Source of the DNA: Oceanobacter sp045430275 | GTDB taxonomy: Bacteria > Pseudomonadota > Gammaproteobacteria > Pseudomonadales > Oceanobacteraceae | Assembly: GCA_045430275.1 (NCBI GenBank) | Contig: JAILXU010000005.1 | Span: 124,001-188,000 of the forward strand | Direction: 5' to 3' | DNA length: 64,000 nt | In this document: in pieces, positions 53,383 to 63,222 of the stretch | Layout: the number at the start of each line of letters is the position of its first letter | How positions within the stretch are numbered: position 1 is the first letter of the stretch | Translations under genes and position numbers: made by a program | The notes under the pieces: model-generated | Told to the model about the DNA's origin: nothing | Databases searched by the model: none | The model's input: the letters and a program-made list of their open reading frames with translations, nothing else

Positions 53383-54567
53383 ATGGATTCCGTGGAGCTC
53401 TTTTTGGCGTTGCTGGTTGCGGTAGCGATTGGCTGGTTGGTTGGCGCTCGTATGTCGGGCGGCAGAAGTGCTCCTAGGAAACCCGACTGGTTTCCTTCCC
53501 CAAAGGACATGAGTGAAGGGCAGTCTGAACGCTTTATTCGTTCTCTGCTGACAGCATCTCCAGATGACGAGGATGCGATGGACTTTGCACTTCGTATTGG
53601 TCAGTCGTTGCGTGATAAGGGGGAATCCAATCGTGCTATCCAGTTTCATCAGACGCTGATGGCTCGAACCGATTTACCGCGTTCACTTTTGCAGCAGGTT
53701 GAGCTGGAATTGGCTCTGGATTATTTTCAGGCTGGTTTGAATGACCGCTCTGAAAAACTGTTGTTGAATTTGATGGGTTCCGGGTACGAAGCAACAGAAG
53801 TGCGAGCGTTACGTACTCTGGTGCGTTTGTATGAAGAAGAAGGGGAATGGCAAAAGATCCTGGATTTGCATCAGCGGCCAAACCTTTTTCTGGATGAAAA
53901 GCTGCAGCGTTCCCTGGCACATGCAACGTGTGAGTTAGCTGTTGTAGCTCTTGAAAATGCCAACTACCTTCAGGTGCGAACCTTGAGCCACCTGGCTTTG
54001 AAAATTGATCGTCATTGCGCTCGAGCACATGTGGTGCTTGGCGATTTGGCTTTTCGACATCAGGAGCCACAAGAAGCCATTCGTTGTTATTTGAATGCAT
54101 TGGAGCTGGATTCTAATTGCCTTGTGGCATTGCTGGATCAGTTGATTGTTGCGTTTCGGTCGCTTGGAGACGATAAAAGCCTGTATTTGCATCTCAAAGC
54201 CTGTCTGGCGGAGACAAATTATATTCCTGCGTTACTGGCTATGACCGAAGTGCAGGTGCCGCACCGTGGCTTTGATGCGGCAGCGGAGTTATATCTGGAA
54301 ACGTTGGCAAAGCAACCTTCCCATTATGGTTTTGTAGCTTTTCTGGGGGTTATGGCGCGTAATGATCGTCAGTTGAACGAATCGCAGTTGCGTATGGCCT
54401 ATGATATTCTTCGCACTCTCGATGCAGCAGAATCTCGTTTTGTATGCAATCGATGTGGTTTTGAAGGGCGGCGTTTTCATTGGCGTTGCCCAAGCTGTAA
54501 GGATTGGGCAACGCTCCAGCCTTATACTCCTCGTACTCCTATCTCTTCCGGTTATCAAAAAATATGA
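53383..54567 (+). CDS. lapB: Lipopolysaccharide assembly protein B (LapB/YciM)
   Basis: LapB (394 residues) has an N-terminal membrane helix (about 4-22), a tetratricopeptide array (about 50-340) and a C-terminal rubredoxin-like zinc domain with paired cysteines in VCNRCGFEGRRFHWRCPSC. In E. coli it directs LpxC to FtsH for degradation. The stop overlaps the pyrF start as ATGA. Confidence 0.95.
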   Translation: MDSVELFLALLVAVAIGWLVGARMSGGRSAPRKPDWFPSPKDMSEGQSERFIRSLLTASPDDEDAMDFALRIGQSLRDKGESNRAIQFHQTLMARTDLPRSLLQQVELELALDYFQAGLNDRSEKLLLNLMGSGYEATEVRALRTLVRLYEEEGEWQKILDLHQRPNLFLDEKLQRSLAHATCELAVVALENANYLQVRTLSHLALKIDRHCARAHVVLGDLAFRHQEPQEAIRCYLNALELDSNCLVALLDQLIVAFRSLGDDKSLYLHLKACLAETNYIPALLAMTEVQVPHRGFDAAAELYLETLAKQPSHYGFVAFLGVMARNDRQLNESQLRMAYDILRTLDAAESRFVCNRCGFEGRRFHWRCPSCKDWATLQPYTPRTPISSGYQKI

Positions 54568-55265
54568 CTTGTCATACTCCCGTCGTTGTTGCTCTTGATT
54601 ATTCCAGTGCTGAAAAGGCATTTCAGATGGCTGAACAGCTAGATCCATCCCTGTGTCGGGTCAAGGTTGGCAAGGAGTTGTTTACATCCGCGGGAAGGGG
54701 TGTCGTGGAGGGATTGGTCGCGCGAGGGTTTGATGTCTTTCTGGATCTGAAATTTCATGACATTCCCAATACTTGTGCCAAAGCGGTTTTGGCGGCGGCT
54801 GATATGGGAGTTTGGATGGTAAATGTGCATGCCAGCGGTGGGCGGAGAATGATGGAAGCTGCAGCTGAAGCCTTGCAGCACCGTCAGGGTGAGAAGCCTT
54901 TGTTGATTGGCGTGACAGTACTGACCTCCATGGATCAAAGCGACCTTGGTGAAGTAGGTATTGGTGTTTCTCCTGCTGAACAGGTTGGGCGTTTGGCTCA
55001 GTTGGCGGAGTCTTCCGGATTGGATGGTGTTGTGTGTTCAGCTCAGGAAGTCGGACTTATTCGGCAACAGTGTGGTGCCGGTTTTCTAACGGTTACGCCA
55101 GGGATTCGACCAGCCTGGAGTCAGACTCAGGATCAGAAGCGCATTATGACCCCGGCTGATGCTGTCAAGGCGGGTGTGGATTATATGGTGATTGGACGCC
55201 CTATTACTCAGGCTGACGTACCCAAAGAGGCATGCCAGAAAGTACTGTCAGAACTGGGTGCCTGA
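54564..55265 (+). CDS. pyrF: Orotidine 5'-phosphate decarboxylase
   Basis: PyrF (233 residues) forms UMP. The active-site DLKFHDIPNT holds the catalytic lysine and aspartates, with VKVGKELFT before it and the phosphate site near the IGRPITQA end. Its start is set by the four-base overlap with lapB, giving MTCHTPVVVALDY. The lapA-lapB-pyrF order is widespread in gammaproteobacteria. Confidence 0.96.
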   Translation: MTCHTPVVVALDYSSAEKAFQMAEQLDPSLCRVKVGKELFTSAGRGVVEGLVARGFDVFLDLKFHDIPNTCAKAVLAAADMGVWMVNVHASGGRRMMEAAAEALQHRQGEKPLLIGVTVLTSMDQSDLGEVGIGVSPAEQVGRLAQLAESSGLDGVVCSAQEVGLIRQQCGAGFLTVTPGIRPAWSQTQDQKRIMTPADAVKAGVDYMVIGRPITQADVPKEACQKVLSELGA

Positions 55266-55317
55266 CCCGGAAAATATTTATTGTTAACTATTGAATAATA
55301 GGGTGGATGTGGTGGGA

Positions 55318-56493
55318 ATGAAAACCAAAATTGCGGTTGCTGGTACGGGGTACGTTGGATTATCAAATGCCATGTTATTAGCTCAGCATAATGATGTTGT
55401 GGCTGTCGATATTGTGCCTGAAAAGGTCGATATGCTGAATCGAGGTCAGGCACCTATCGTGGATGCTGAAATCGAAGACTTTCTACTGAATCGTAATCTG
55501 AATTTTCGGGCAACTCTGGATACGGTCGATGCGTATGCCAATGCTGACCTTGTGATTATTGCCACACCAACAGATTATGATATTGAGACCAACTACTTTA
55601 ATACACGTTCTGTTGAAGCGGTGATTCAGGAAGTGATATCAATTAACCCTAATGCCCTGATGGTGATTAAATCCACAGTGCCGGTGGGTTATACCGCTAG
55701 AATTCGTGAGGAAACCGGTTCAAATAACATCCTGTTCAGCCCAGAATTTCTGCGTGAGGGGAAAGCACTTTACGATAATTTACATCCTTCCCGAATTATT
55801 ATTGGGGAGCGATCGGAAAGAGCCTCTTTTATTGCAGATTTACTAGTGCAAGGTGCTGTTAAGGATGATATTCCGGTGTTGTTTACCGATGCCACCGAAG
55901 CAGAAGCGGTAAAATTATTTTCCAATACTTATCTGGCCATGCGGGTTGCGTACTTTAATGAACTGGATACTTATGCTTCCAGTCACGGTCTGGATACGCG
56001 TCAAATTGTAGAGGGTGTTGGCCTGGATCCTCGTATTGGTGCGCATTATAACAATCCATCGTTTGGTTATGGTGGTTATTGTTTGCCCAAAGATACCAAG
56101 CAGCTTTTGGCAAATTTCAATGATGTGCCCAATAATCTGATTCGGGCAATTGTGGATGCCAACATTACCCGTAAGGATTTTATTGCCGATGAAGTTATTG
56201 CTCGTAATCCTGAAGTGGTTGGCGTATATCGCCTGGTGATGAAATCCGGTTCGGATAATTTCCGGGCGTCGGCCATTCAAGGCATTATGAAACGAATCAA
56301 GGCCAAAGGCATCCAGGTTATTATTTATGAGCCAGTGATGACTGAAGAAGAATTTTTCCATTCTCGGGTAGAAAACGATCTTGATGTATTCAAACAAGAG
56401 GCTGATATCATTATTGCCAATCGTTTGACGGATAACCTGAAAGATGTGCTGGATAAGGTGTATACCCGTGATTTATTTGGTGGTGATCATTGA
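55318..56493 (+). CDS. ugd: UDP-glucose 6-dehydrogenase
   Basis: Ugd (391 residues) oxidises UDP-glucose to UDP-glucuronate for envelope or exopolysaccharide sugars. It has the NAD site AVAGTGYVGLSNA at the N-terminus, FSPEFLREGKA, and the catalytic cysteine in FGYGGYCLPKDT. Size and the short spacing of motifs match E. coli Ugd rather than the longer alginate GDP-mannose dehydrogenase. Its AT content is higher than its neighbours, which may reflect transfer; that is a weak indication. Confidence 0.92.
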   Translation: MKTKIAVAGTGYVGLSNAMLLAQHNDVVAVDIVPEKVDMLNRGQAPIVDAEIEDFLLNRNLNFRATLDTVDAYANADLVIIATPTDYDIETNYFNTRSVEAVIQEVISINPNALMVIKSTVPVGYTARIREETGSNNILFSPEFLREGKALYDNLHPSRIIIGERSERASFIADLLVQGAVKDDIPVLFTDATEAEAVKLFSNTYLAMRVAYFNELDTYASSHGLDTRQIVEGVGLDPRIGAHYNNPSFGYGGYCLPKDTKQLLANFNDVPNNLIRAIVDANITRKDFIADEVIARNPEVVGVYRLVMKSGSDNFRASAIQGIMKRIKAKGIQVIIYEPVMTEEEFFHSRVENDLDVFKQEADIIIANRLTDNLKDVLDKVYTRDLFGGDH

Positions 56494-56539
56494 GTTTCTG
56501 TTTTGTGTTCTCTGATTTCTCCTTGTTATAAGGCTGTTT

Positions 56540-57109
56540 ATGCTTGAATCCCTGTTGAGTTTTTCTAACAGTCCGCTTTGGCTGGTGACTGTCGTCGTGG
56601 TATCAACATTTATGCTGGAAGATCTGGCGATTATTGGCGCGGCAATTCTGGCGGCTTCAGGACGCATGGCGCCGGAGCTGGCGTTTGGAGCGACCTGTCT
56701 TGGAATGTTTATCGGGGATTCTGCACTGTATCTGCTGGGGCGAGCGGCGTTGATCTGGCCATCGTTGGGGTGTCGTTTTGAGCATGAGCTGATTCAGCGT
56801 CAGGTCGCACCCCTGCAGCAAGCCCCCTGGCACCAATTGGCTCTTATTCGTTGTATGCCGGGGCTGAGAACGTTTGGCTACATCGCATGCGGTTTGGCGC
56901 GAGTGCCTGGTACCACCTTTACTATCGCCAATGTCATATCGATTCTGATTTGGGCGGCAGCGCTGTTTGGTGTGGCCTTTGTTTTAGGTAAGCAATACGC
57001 CGAGTCCATGGCGGAGTGGTTGTGGTGGTTGTTGCCGTTTGCGCTGCTGTTTTTTGTACTGGGTCAGCGTCGTCTGCGCCAGCGAATGGAAGCCGAGGCC
57101 GTTTCCTGA
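56540..57109 (+). CDS. DedA-family membrane protein
   Basis: The 189-residue protein has about five hydrophobic segments with the DedA core: MLEDLAIIGAAILAASG, a GMFIGDSALYLLGR motif and the later RCMPGLRTFGYIACG arginine-glycine motif. DedA proteins act in lipid translocation and membrane homeostasis. It ends directly before the tail-to-tail pterin gene (adjacent stops). Confidence 0.83.
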   Translation: MLESLLSFSNSPLWLVTVVVVSTFMLEDLAIIGAAILAASGRMAPELAFGATCLGMFIGDSALYLLGRAALIWPSLGCRFEHELIQRQVAPLQQAPWHQLALIRCMPGLRTFGYIACGLARVPGTTFTIANVISILIWAAALFGVAFVLGKQYAESMAEWLWWLLPFALLFFVLGQRRLRQRMEAEAVS

Positions 57110-57952
57110 TCAGTCTGGGTGCCGCATGGCGAAGGCACCCTTGTTAATCCCTTCAAAGGCCTGAACCCGAATCTGCTGATTCGGGTATTCCTGAGCCAGC
57201 TCACTGGCAATGTGTTCGGCAATCCATTCAACGGTGCTGTCTGTGTCGATCATATAGCAGGTCGATTTCGGGACGTTCAGGGAAAATTGACCCTGGGCTG
57301 ATTGATAGGCAAATTGCATGTCTGTATCGGTTTCTGAAATCAGATCTTCCTGACTGCCAATGTAAATATCTGCCCAACGGTTGGCCCAGCGTTGTTCCTG
57401 ATCCGGTGCTGGTTGATCATCCAGCCATATGTGCAGTCGTGAGCGATGGCCATGTGCGATACGCTGACAGTTGCCTGCGTGTTTCTTCAAACCATGGCTG
57501 TAGTGGTAGAACGCACTCGGTATGATTTCTGGCTCAAATGACAATGTGAGCTGATCAACATTAACCGGAAAGAAAGGCTTTAGCTGCTGGCGGCACCATT
57601 CTGCCACGCTGGCTGTCGTGATGGTTTCGGCCTCAACCAGAGCAACGGCTTCTCGGGGGGCGCTCATGTGAATGGCCCCTTGTTCGCTTTGCCAGGTCAG
57701 GTTGATGTGGTCCCCTTGCGCCTCCAATTGCAAATATTTGGATTCGGTCGGTACCAGCAGTCTGTGATCAACTTCATCATCAAGCCAATTGCGCAGCGTT
57801 TTCTTGACGATGCCAAAATCACATACCATGCCTTGCTGATCCAATACGCCATCAAGAACAGCGGAAGCCAGCCAGGTTTCACCGACCAGACCACGTGCGG
57901 CGTCGAGGTAGCTGAAGTCCACATTGGTGAGTTGGTTGACGAACAGTTGCAT
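57110..57952 (-). CDS. Tandem 6-pyruvoyl-tetrahydropterin synthase (QueD)-like protein
   Basis: The 280-residue protein contains two PTPS-type halves. The first (about 1-120) keeps MVCDFG and DHRLLVP but has DAARGLVGETWLAS where the zinc-binding HGH should be. The second (about 150-280) keeps the zinc ligands as SHGLKKHAGNCQ with AHGHRSRL, and ends QAFEGINKGA. The halves therefore retain complementary motifs. It could be an active pterin enzyme or a QueD replacement for queC and queE found at 12.9-14.2 kb. The start was chosen because the previous 47 codons lack conservation. Confidence 0.75.
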   Translation of the reverse strand: MQLFVNQLTNVDFSYLDAARGLVGETWLASAVLDGVLDQQGMVCDFGIVKKTLRNWLDDEVDHRLLVPTESKYLQLEAQGDHINLTWQSEQGAIHMSAPREAVALVEAETITTASVAEWCRQQLKPFFPVNVDQLTLSFEPEIIPSAFYHYSHGLKKHAGNCQRIAHGHRSRLHIWLDDQPAPDQEQRWANRWADIYIGSQEDLISETDTDMQFAYQSAQGQFSLNVPKSTCYMIDTDSTVEWIAEHIASELAQEYPNQQIRVQAFEGINKGAFAMRHPD

Positions 57953-58174
57953 GGGCAGCCTCGCTGGCGAATCTCGAAAGGGCGGGCATTCTAGCGGAAA
58001 GGACGAACGTTGGCAGTATTTTCCGGTCTCATGTTCGCCATCGGTGGTGGGGGCAGTATTCCCTGTTATGATAGGCGCGTTTTGAGAAGCCATATAACAA
58101 ACGGTTGTTGCAAGGAGTCGGCTGACTCAATGATCGACGCTGCCGTTGTCTCTGGATCATGATAAGAATTTTTT

Positions 58175-61093
58175 ATGTATAAACACGTATTTGCCGGTCT
58201 GGCCGGAGCGGTACTCGCCGTATCTCTGAGCGGGTGTTCAAACAGCAGTTCAAATAGCAGTCCGAGTTCCGTCACCGTAACGGCACAGGTGGGTCAGCAA
58301 GATATTCAGGATGCCCGTATCTGGTCGGTAGCAATTGCGGAATCGGGCCAGCCGAGTAAAGATGATTTTGATCGTCTGGTTCGCGCAGAGTATGAATTGG
58401 ATGACAATGGCAGTGATGCCTCGGTGGTTGTACCCACTGAAGAAGCGCAGTTGTTTTTGCTGGTGCCGCGCATTGCCGACTCAGCCACTGGACAGCAAGC
58501 CACTTCTCGAACCTGTCAGTGGATCAATGGTTGTGCGATGGGTGCGACAACGGTTGCATTTGGTGATCGTTATGACCAGCACACGGGCTTGAACTGGCGT
58601 TCGGTGGCTTATGATGTCAGCAAGGATGAGCTTATTCGTATTACACCGCTGACGCACCTTGCAGCGGCGCTGGGTTACGATCGCCAATACATCGAAAGCA
58701 CCGCTTTGTGGGAAGCAACCGGCTACTACACGGCGTATTCGATAGAACAGGCCAGCTCTCAGGTATCCCGCCTGTTTGGCATTGACCACGTTCAGAGCAG
58801 CGCTCCCTGGAACTTGTCGCTGATTAATCAGGTGAGCGGTAACCAGGCGGTTGCCATGGATCGCATTCGTTACGGTGCCTTGTTGGCAGCCTGGCAGAAG
58901 CTCTCCGCTGACTATACCGGTGATGCCGACTCCATGGCGGATGCCGTAGCCGCTGATCTGGTGACTAATAACGGCCAGTTGTATCAAAGTGGCGGCGATC
59001 AGACTTTGTCATTGGCACTGCTGTACCAGACAGCCCGTGACAATCTAGGGGCGGTTACAGTAACCAATACCACCATCAAGAGCTATGTGGATGCGGTGAT
59101 CAGTAATCTGGATGCTGACATTGCTGCGTTCACCAGCGGCAGCCTGACCTCGGTAACACCGGCACCGCTAAGCGAATTGTTTAGCAGCTCGGATCTTGCG
59201 GATTACACACTGGGCCTGCAGCGTACCAAAGCTTTTGTTGGAGTGTTGCGTAACTACGAAGACACCTTCTTTGAAGACGGTTATCGAACCGAACTGAATG
59301 CGTATCTGAATCGCCTGAAAGCAGTTGGTGATCAGCACGAGGCCGATTTCAATAAAGTCATAACGGCCTTTGTCGAGACACACGAGTTGTATACCGAGTG
59401 TTACCTGAACGCCGGTTGCCCGTCCGATACCAGCAAATACGGTGATTGGTTGAGTCAGGTAGACAGTTACGTTGTCAGCACTGAAACATTAACCCTGAAT
59501 AACGGCGCTATTGTGGTGGATCAGGCAGTTGCTGATATTAATCCGACGGATGGTATCAGTGATCCTTCTGAGTCTCAGGCGATTGATGTCAAGATCGCAG
59601 GCACCTATGTATCCGGTGACTTAACATTCAAAGTCGATCATGTTTATAAAGATGATGATAAAGACAACGACATTACGTCAACATCCGGGGTACGGGTGTA
59701 TTTCACCACGCCTGTCAATAAACTGGCGGACAGTGCCAGCAACGAAATCATCGGTTATGAACTGCGTTGGTCAGACTTCCAGATGTACAACGCCAATGAT
59801 CTGAATACGGCCAGCGAGCTGGAATACGATGGCAAATTCCGTCTCTTCTATCGTGGTGTACGTGATCCGCTGAATGCAGCCAGTGAACTGCGTTTCAATA
59901 TCGATACTGTCGAGCTGGACAGCCGTATTTCTGATCAGGTTTCAGATGATAATGACGATGACTCTGAAGCCAGCTCTCTGGATGTCACGGCTACGTCTGC
60001 CTTCGCCCAGGATTTCTACCCCAACAAGCGTTTTGCATCGTTTAATGGTTTCTTTGATGCCAACACCGCTGATGGCTTCACCAAAGGCACAGTCACGGCC
60101 GGTTTGATCAGCTACGCCACCGGTACAGAAACCATTTTGGGCGAGACAGTCAACTATCTGGATGTTCGTGTACCGATGGGTGATTCTCACCGCTATCGTT
60201 TGTACCCCAGTGTGCAGCGTGAAGACGAATCGGATGTGGATGGTGATGGCGATCGTGATGAACAAATCACCGTATACGATATGGAAACCTGTGAACTGAG
60301 CGGCAACGACACCGATGGTTGGAAAGTTGCTTCCTGCTTGCCGCAGCAACGAGCGGTGGGTGAGGCCAATTTTACTGACTACATCAATGCCTTGTGGCGT
60401 GCTGGAACCTTGTCTCGCATTGAGATTCCAGGGCGTGGTTACTACTTTGTCGAGTGGCCTGCAACAGCAGCGGCTGATAGCTGCATGGCATTGGACGACC
60501 TGGTTGATGGTGGTGCTGATCTGGATGGCACACTGTACCTGCCCTATGTTCTTGGCCTGAATAATCTGCGTTTGACCAGTGTGATTGATTTGAGTGGTCA
60601 GCCTGATACCTTGCTGGATGCACGCGTCAGTAAGCCAACGACCGACGGCTATGAAATCACGGCAGCCTTGTCTCACGACTACAGTAGCACCAGTGGCTCG
60701 ACGGTACTCGTTGGTTCTGGCAGTGCGGTGGATCGCATTGTTGTGAATTACGCCACCGATGCCGATCTGGTAACAACTGGCAGTGTGGCCGTTTACAAAG
60801 ACGGTGTTTCCCTGCAACTGGACGACACAACGACCGAGACTGTTGATAGCGACCTGGATGCGTACCTGCGCCAGAGCACCAATGCTCAGCCTCTGCCCTA
60901 CAAGTTTGTGATCAACGAAGATGGTAATTATGAGCGTTGTGTCACGGCTAACGTCGCTGAGTGGGATGAAGATCGCAGCACAGACAATGCGGTACTGTTT
61001 CTGAACTTCCGCGATGTGGTGTATGGCCAGATCAAGAAAGAAAATGGCCAGTGGATCATTCGTTATATTGATGGCATCTGGGAAACCCTGTGA
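58175..61093 (+). CDS. Large lipoprotein of unknown function
   Basis: The 972-residue protein starts with a lipoprotein signal (LSGC, Cys at about residue 21) and a Ser/Asn-rich linker, so it should be anchored to the outer membrane. No catalytic motif or known domain is recognised. Acidic DxDxD stretches are visible (DDDKDNDI near residue 493; DVDGDGDRDE near 690), which resemble calcium-binding loops of secreted proteins. Paired Cys residues (for example CQWINGC and CYLNAGC) could form disulfides. It follows its own start with a weak ribosome binding site. It lies among other accessory secreted proteins. Confidence 0.6.
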   Translation: MYKHVFAGLAGAVLAVSLSGCSNSSSNSSPSSVTVTAQVGQQDIQDARIWSVAIAESGQPSKDDFDRLVRAEYELDDNGSDASVVVPTEEAQLFLLVPRIADSATGQQATSRTCQWINGCAMGATTVAFGDRYDQHTGLNWRSVAYDVSKDELIRITPLTHLAAALGYDRQYIESTALWEATGYYTAYSIEQASSQVSRLFGIDHVQSSAPWNLSLINQVSGNQAVAMDRIRYGALLAAWQKLSADYTGDADSMADAVAADLVTNNGQLYQSGGDQTLSLALLYQTARDNLGAVTVTNTTIKSYVDAVISNLDADIAAFTSGSLTSVTPAPLSELFSSSDLADYTLGLQRTKAFVGVLRNYEDTFFEDGYRTELNAYLNRLKAVGDQHEADFNKVITAFVETHELYTECYLNAGCPSDTSKYGDWLSQVDSYVVSTETLTLNNGAIVVDQAVADINPTDGISDPSESQAIDVKIAGTYVSGDLTFKVDHVYKDDDKDNDITSTSGVRVYFTTPVNKLADSASNEIIGYELRWSDFQMYNANDLNTASELEYDGKFRLFYRGVRDPLNAASELRFNIDTVELDSRISDQVSDDNDDDSEASSLDVTATSAFAQDFYPNKRFASFNGFFDANTADGFTKGTVTAGLISYATGTETILGETVNYLDVRVPMGDSHRYRLYPSVQREDESDVDGDGDRDEQITVYDMETCELSGNDTDGWKVASCLPQQRAVGEANFTDYINALWRAGTLSRIEIPGRGYYFVEWPATAAADSCMALDDLVDGGADLDGTLYLPYVLGLNNLRLTSVIDLSGQPDTLLDARVSKPTTDGYEITAALSHDYSSTSGSTVLVGSGSAVDRIVVNYATDADLVTTGSVAVYKDGVSLQLDDTTTETVDSDLDAYLRQSTNAQPLPYKFVINEDGNYERCVTANVAEWDEDRSTDNAVLFLNFRDVVYGQIKKENGQWIIRYIDGIWETL

Positions 61094-61122
61094 TCTGTTG
61101 CTGATTCTTGCCAGGAATATGT

Positions 61123-61407
61123 ATGCCAAAGTATGCCGTGATTCTGGAAGGCCGTAACTTCCCGGTTGTAACGGACAAGGGAGTACAGCTCTTGGGCTTT
61201 TATGCGACGCGCAAGGTCAAGGCGGGGGATGAGCAGGAAGCCGCCCTGACCGCCATGGAAATGGTGCGCAGTGATCCCGAGTTGCTGTCCGTGGTGGATC
61301 GGGATAAAACCACGCAACCCAAATTGTTTGTGAAAAATACGGAAGCCATTAGCTGGTGGGATGATATGAAGTCCAGCGGCTATACTTTCTTTCCAATGAA
61401 GACCTGA
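61123..61407 (+). CDS. Small protein of unknown function
   Basis: The gene encodes 94 residues from an ATG with an AGGAA site. It starts MPKYAVILEGRNFPV, has a conserved-looking GFYATRKVKAGDEQEAALTAMEMVRSD middle, and no signal peptide or membrane segment. I do not recognise a family. It is 26 bases before the next gene and may share its transcript with the large lipoprotein upstream (29 bases). Confidence 0.6.
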   Translation: MPKYAVILEGRNFPVVTDKGVQLLGFYATRKVKAGDEQEAALTAMEMVRSDPELLSVVDRDKTTQPKLFVKNTEAISWWDDMKSSGYTFFPMKT

Positions 61408-61433
61408 CGGTCTGTGTTTTCTGGAGAACAACG

Positions 61434-61871
61434 ATGAAAAATGGGGTATTTCTGCTGGCACTATTACTACTTTCGGGCTGTACTGCGCTGGAGTTACCAT
61501 CTCCGGGCAATACGGTGGGAAGTGAAGCAGAAACCCTGTCTGGAATCGATTGCAATCGGATGATTGGGCGCTGGGCGGGTGAAAAAGTATGGAGTGCTGA
61601 TCGCAGCTCTCGCTGGCTGGTGACGCATCAGGCCAATGGCAGTATGCAGATTGATTTCACCACAACCTATCAGGGGCAAGAGCGTCGGGAGCATTATGAA
61701 GGTGACTGGCAATGCCAGGATGGCATGTTGAAAACGCGTACTTCTGGTTCCCATGGCAAGGTACGCAATCACACTTACCGTTTGCTCGAACTGACGGAGC
61801 GCCTGATGCATTATCAAAGTGTCACGCACGAAGGTCTGGGGCCAAAATTTGTGTCTGAACGTGTGCGCTAA
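61434..61871 (+). CDS. Small lipoprotein of unknown function
   Basis: The 145-residue protein has a lipoprotein signal with LSGC (Cys at residue 16). The mature part has a two-strand pattern with MIGRWAGEK and a later HYEGDWQCQDGML, reminiscent of small lipocalin-like or calycin proteins, but I do not assign a family. It has a good GGAG site and follows the small unknown gene. Confidence 0.6.
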   Translation: MKNGVFLLALLLLSGCTALELPSPGNTVGSEAETLSGIDCNRMIGRWAGEKVWSADRSSRWLVTHQANGSMQIDFTTTYQGQERREHYEGDWQCQDGMLKTRTSGSHGKVRNHTYRLLELTERLMHYQSVTHEGLGPKFVSERVR

Positions 61872-61915
61872 CCTGTCTGATTTTCTTCATCTGAATCTCT
61901 TCAAATAATGCCTTG

Positions 61916-61934
61916 CAAGCCACCTGGTTGCTTG
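61916..61934. promoter_or_regulatory. Near-perfect 19-base palindrome upstream of the patatin gene
   Basis: CAAGCcACCtGGTtGCTTG has matching arms of CAAGC/GCTTG and ACC/GGT with one mismatched pair. It lies in the 238-base gap between the small lipoprotein and the second patatin gene. It may be an operator or part of a weak terminator; no T-run follows. Confidence 0.3.
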
Positions 61935-62109
61935 TGAGGTATTCAAGTCTTTTCGCACTGGCCTGTCTGTCCGGTGAATATTGATAAATCACATAATTCC
62001 ATTTTCCTGAATGCTTTGAGGGTGAGGCAAGCGGGTGAAGCACGAGGAAAATGGTGTTATATACAGCTTTCAATCAATACGCTCATTCTACAGCTACAAG
62101 GAATTTGTC

Positions 62110-63180
62110 ATGGAAAAGAAGAAAGTTGCTATTGCGTGTCAGGGTGGAGGTAGCCAAACGGCGTTTACTGCCGGTGTGCTCAGCGCCCTGATTAATCAGA
62201 AAGCGTTTGATCAATATGAATTAGTCAGCATCAGTGGTACGTCAGGCGGGGCGGTGTGTGCCAGTTTGTTGTGGTATTCCATGCTGGTGGCAGAGGCGGA
62301 TTCCACCGCACTTTCGGATGAGCGTCTGCTGGGGTTCTGGCGTGATAATTCGACGCAAACGGCGCTGGAACGAAGTATGAATGATTCAACGGTCGCCTTG
62401 GCCAGAATGGTCGGGCGGGGCACCTTGCCAGAGTTTCAGCTTGGCCCCAGACATCCGCTGAATCAGATGACCATGGCCACGCTTCAAACCTGGTTTCCAC
62501 GCTTTTATGATCTTCGGTCTTTGTTGCAAGCCTATATTGATTTTGATCGGGCTTCGTCTCTGGTGGCGGCTGACTCTCCCTTGCTGGTGGTCGGAGCGGC
62601 CAATGTCCGAACTGGCGAGTATCGTAAATTCAGGTCACGTACCGATGCGGGAAAGAATGAAATTGGTGTGGATGCCATTCTGGCGTCGGCGGCGGTGCCA
62701 TCGCTTTTCCCCGCAGTGAAAGTAGACGATGAATATTACTGGGATGGCTTGTTCTCAGATAATCCCCCCACGGATGAACTGATTCTGAACTCCGGTAAAA
62801 AGCCGGATGAGCTGTGGGTGATTCAGATTAACCCGACCTGTCGTCGTTCGGTTCCTGTGCAGCCTGAGGATATTCAGGATCGTCGTAACGAAATGATCGG
62901 TAATAACTCGTTATTTCAGGATCTGAACCATATATTGCAGATTAATCAGTTTGTTGCCGACGGTGCGTTTACGGACGCGTATCGCCAGCAACATGATTTG
63001 AAACCCATCGATATCTTCCAGATTGATATGTCGGCAAAACTACTGGAATCGCTGGACTATCCGTCAAAGCTGAACCGTAATGCGGCTTATATCGATCGAT
63101 TAATCAGCGATGGTCAGCAGCGTATGGAAGAGTTTTTGGGCAATAAGGAGAGTATGCGTTATCAGAAGCATGCTTGTTAG
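62110..63180 (+). CDS. Patatin-like phospholipase, second copy
   Basis: The 356-residue protein has the patatin elements: CQGGGSQTAFTAGVL loop, the GTSGG nucleophile elbow (serine near residue 45) and the Asp motif YYWDGLFSDNPP near residue 213. No signal peptide is visible, so it is cytoplasmic or secreted by a non-Sec route. It is only distantly similar to the patatin at 17.2 kb. An AAGGA site supports the ATG at 62110. The substrate is unknown. Confidence 0.85.
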   Translation: MEKKKVAIACQGGGSQTAFTAGVLSALINQKAFDQYELVSISGTSGGAVCASLLWYSMLVAEADSTALSDERLLGFWRDNSTQTALERSMNDSTVALARMVGRGTLPEFQLGPRHPLNQMTMATLQTWFPRFYDLRSLLQAYIDFDRASSLVAADSPLLVVGAANVRTGEYRKFRSRTDAGKNEIGVDAILASAAVPSLFPAVKVDDEYYWDGLFSDNPPTDELILNSGKKPDELWVIQINPTCRRSVPVQPEDIQDRRNEMIGNNSLFQDLNHILQINQFVADGAFTDAYRQQHDLKPIDIFQIDMSAKLLESLDYPSKLNRNAAYIDRLISDGQQRMEEFLGNKESMRYQKHAC

Positions 63181-63222
63181 ATGCTGCTGTGATGTGAGCT
63201 AAACAACGGGCTTGTCTGCCTT

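Noticed and set aside
59942..61129. 395-codon open frame antisense to the 972-residue lipoprotein
   Set aside because: The plus-strand frame has a lipoprotein signal and continuous open frame. The antisense frame has no signal, no ribosome binding site and no recognised domain.
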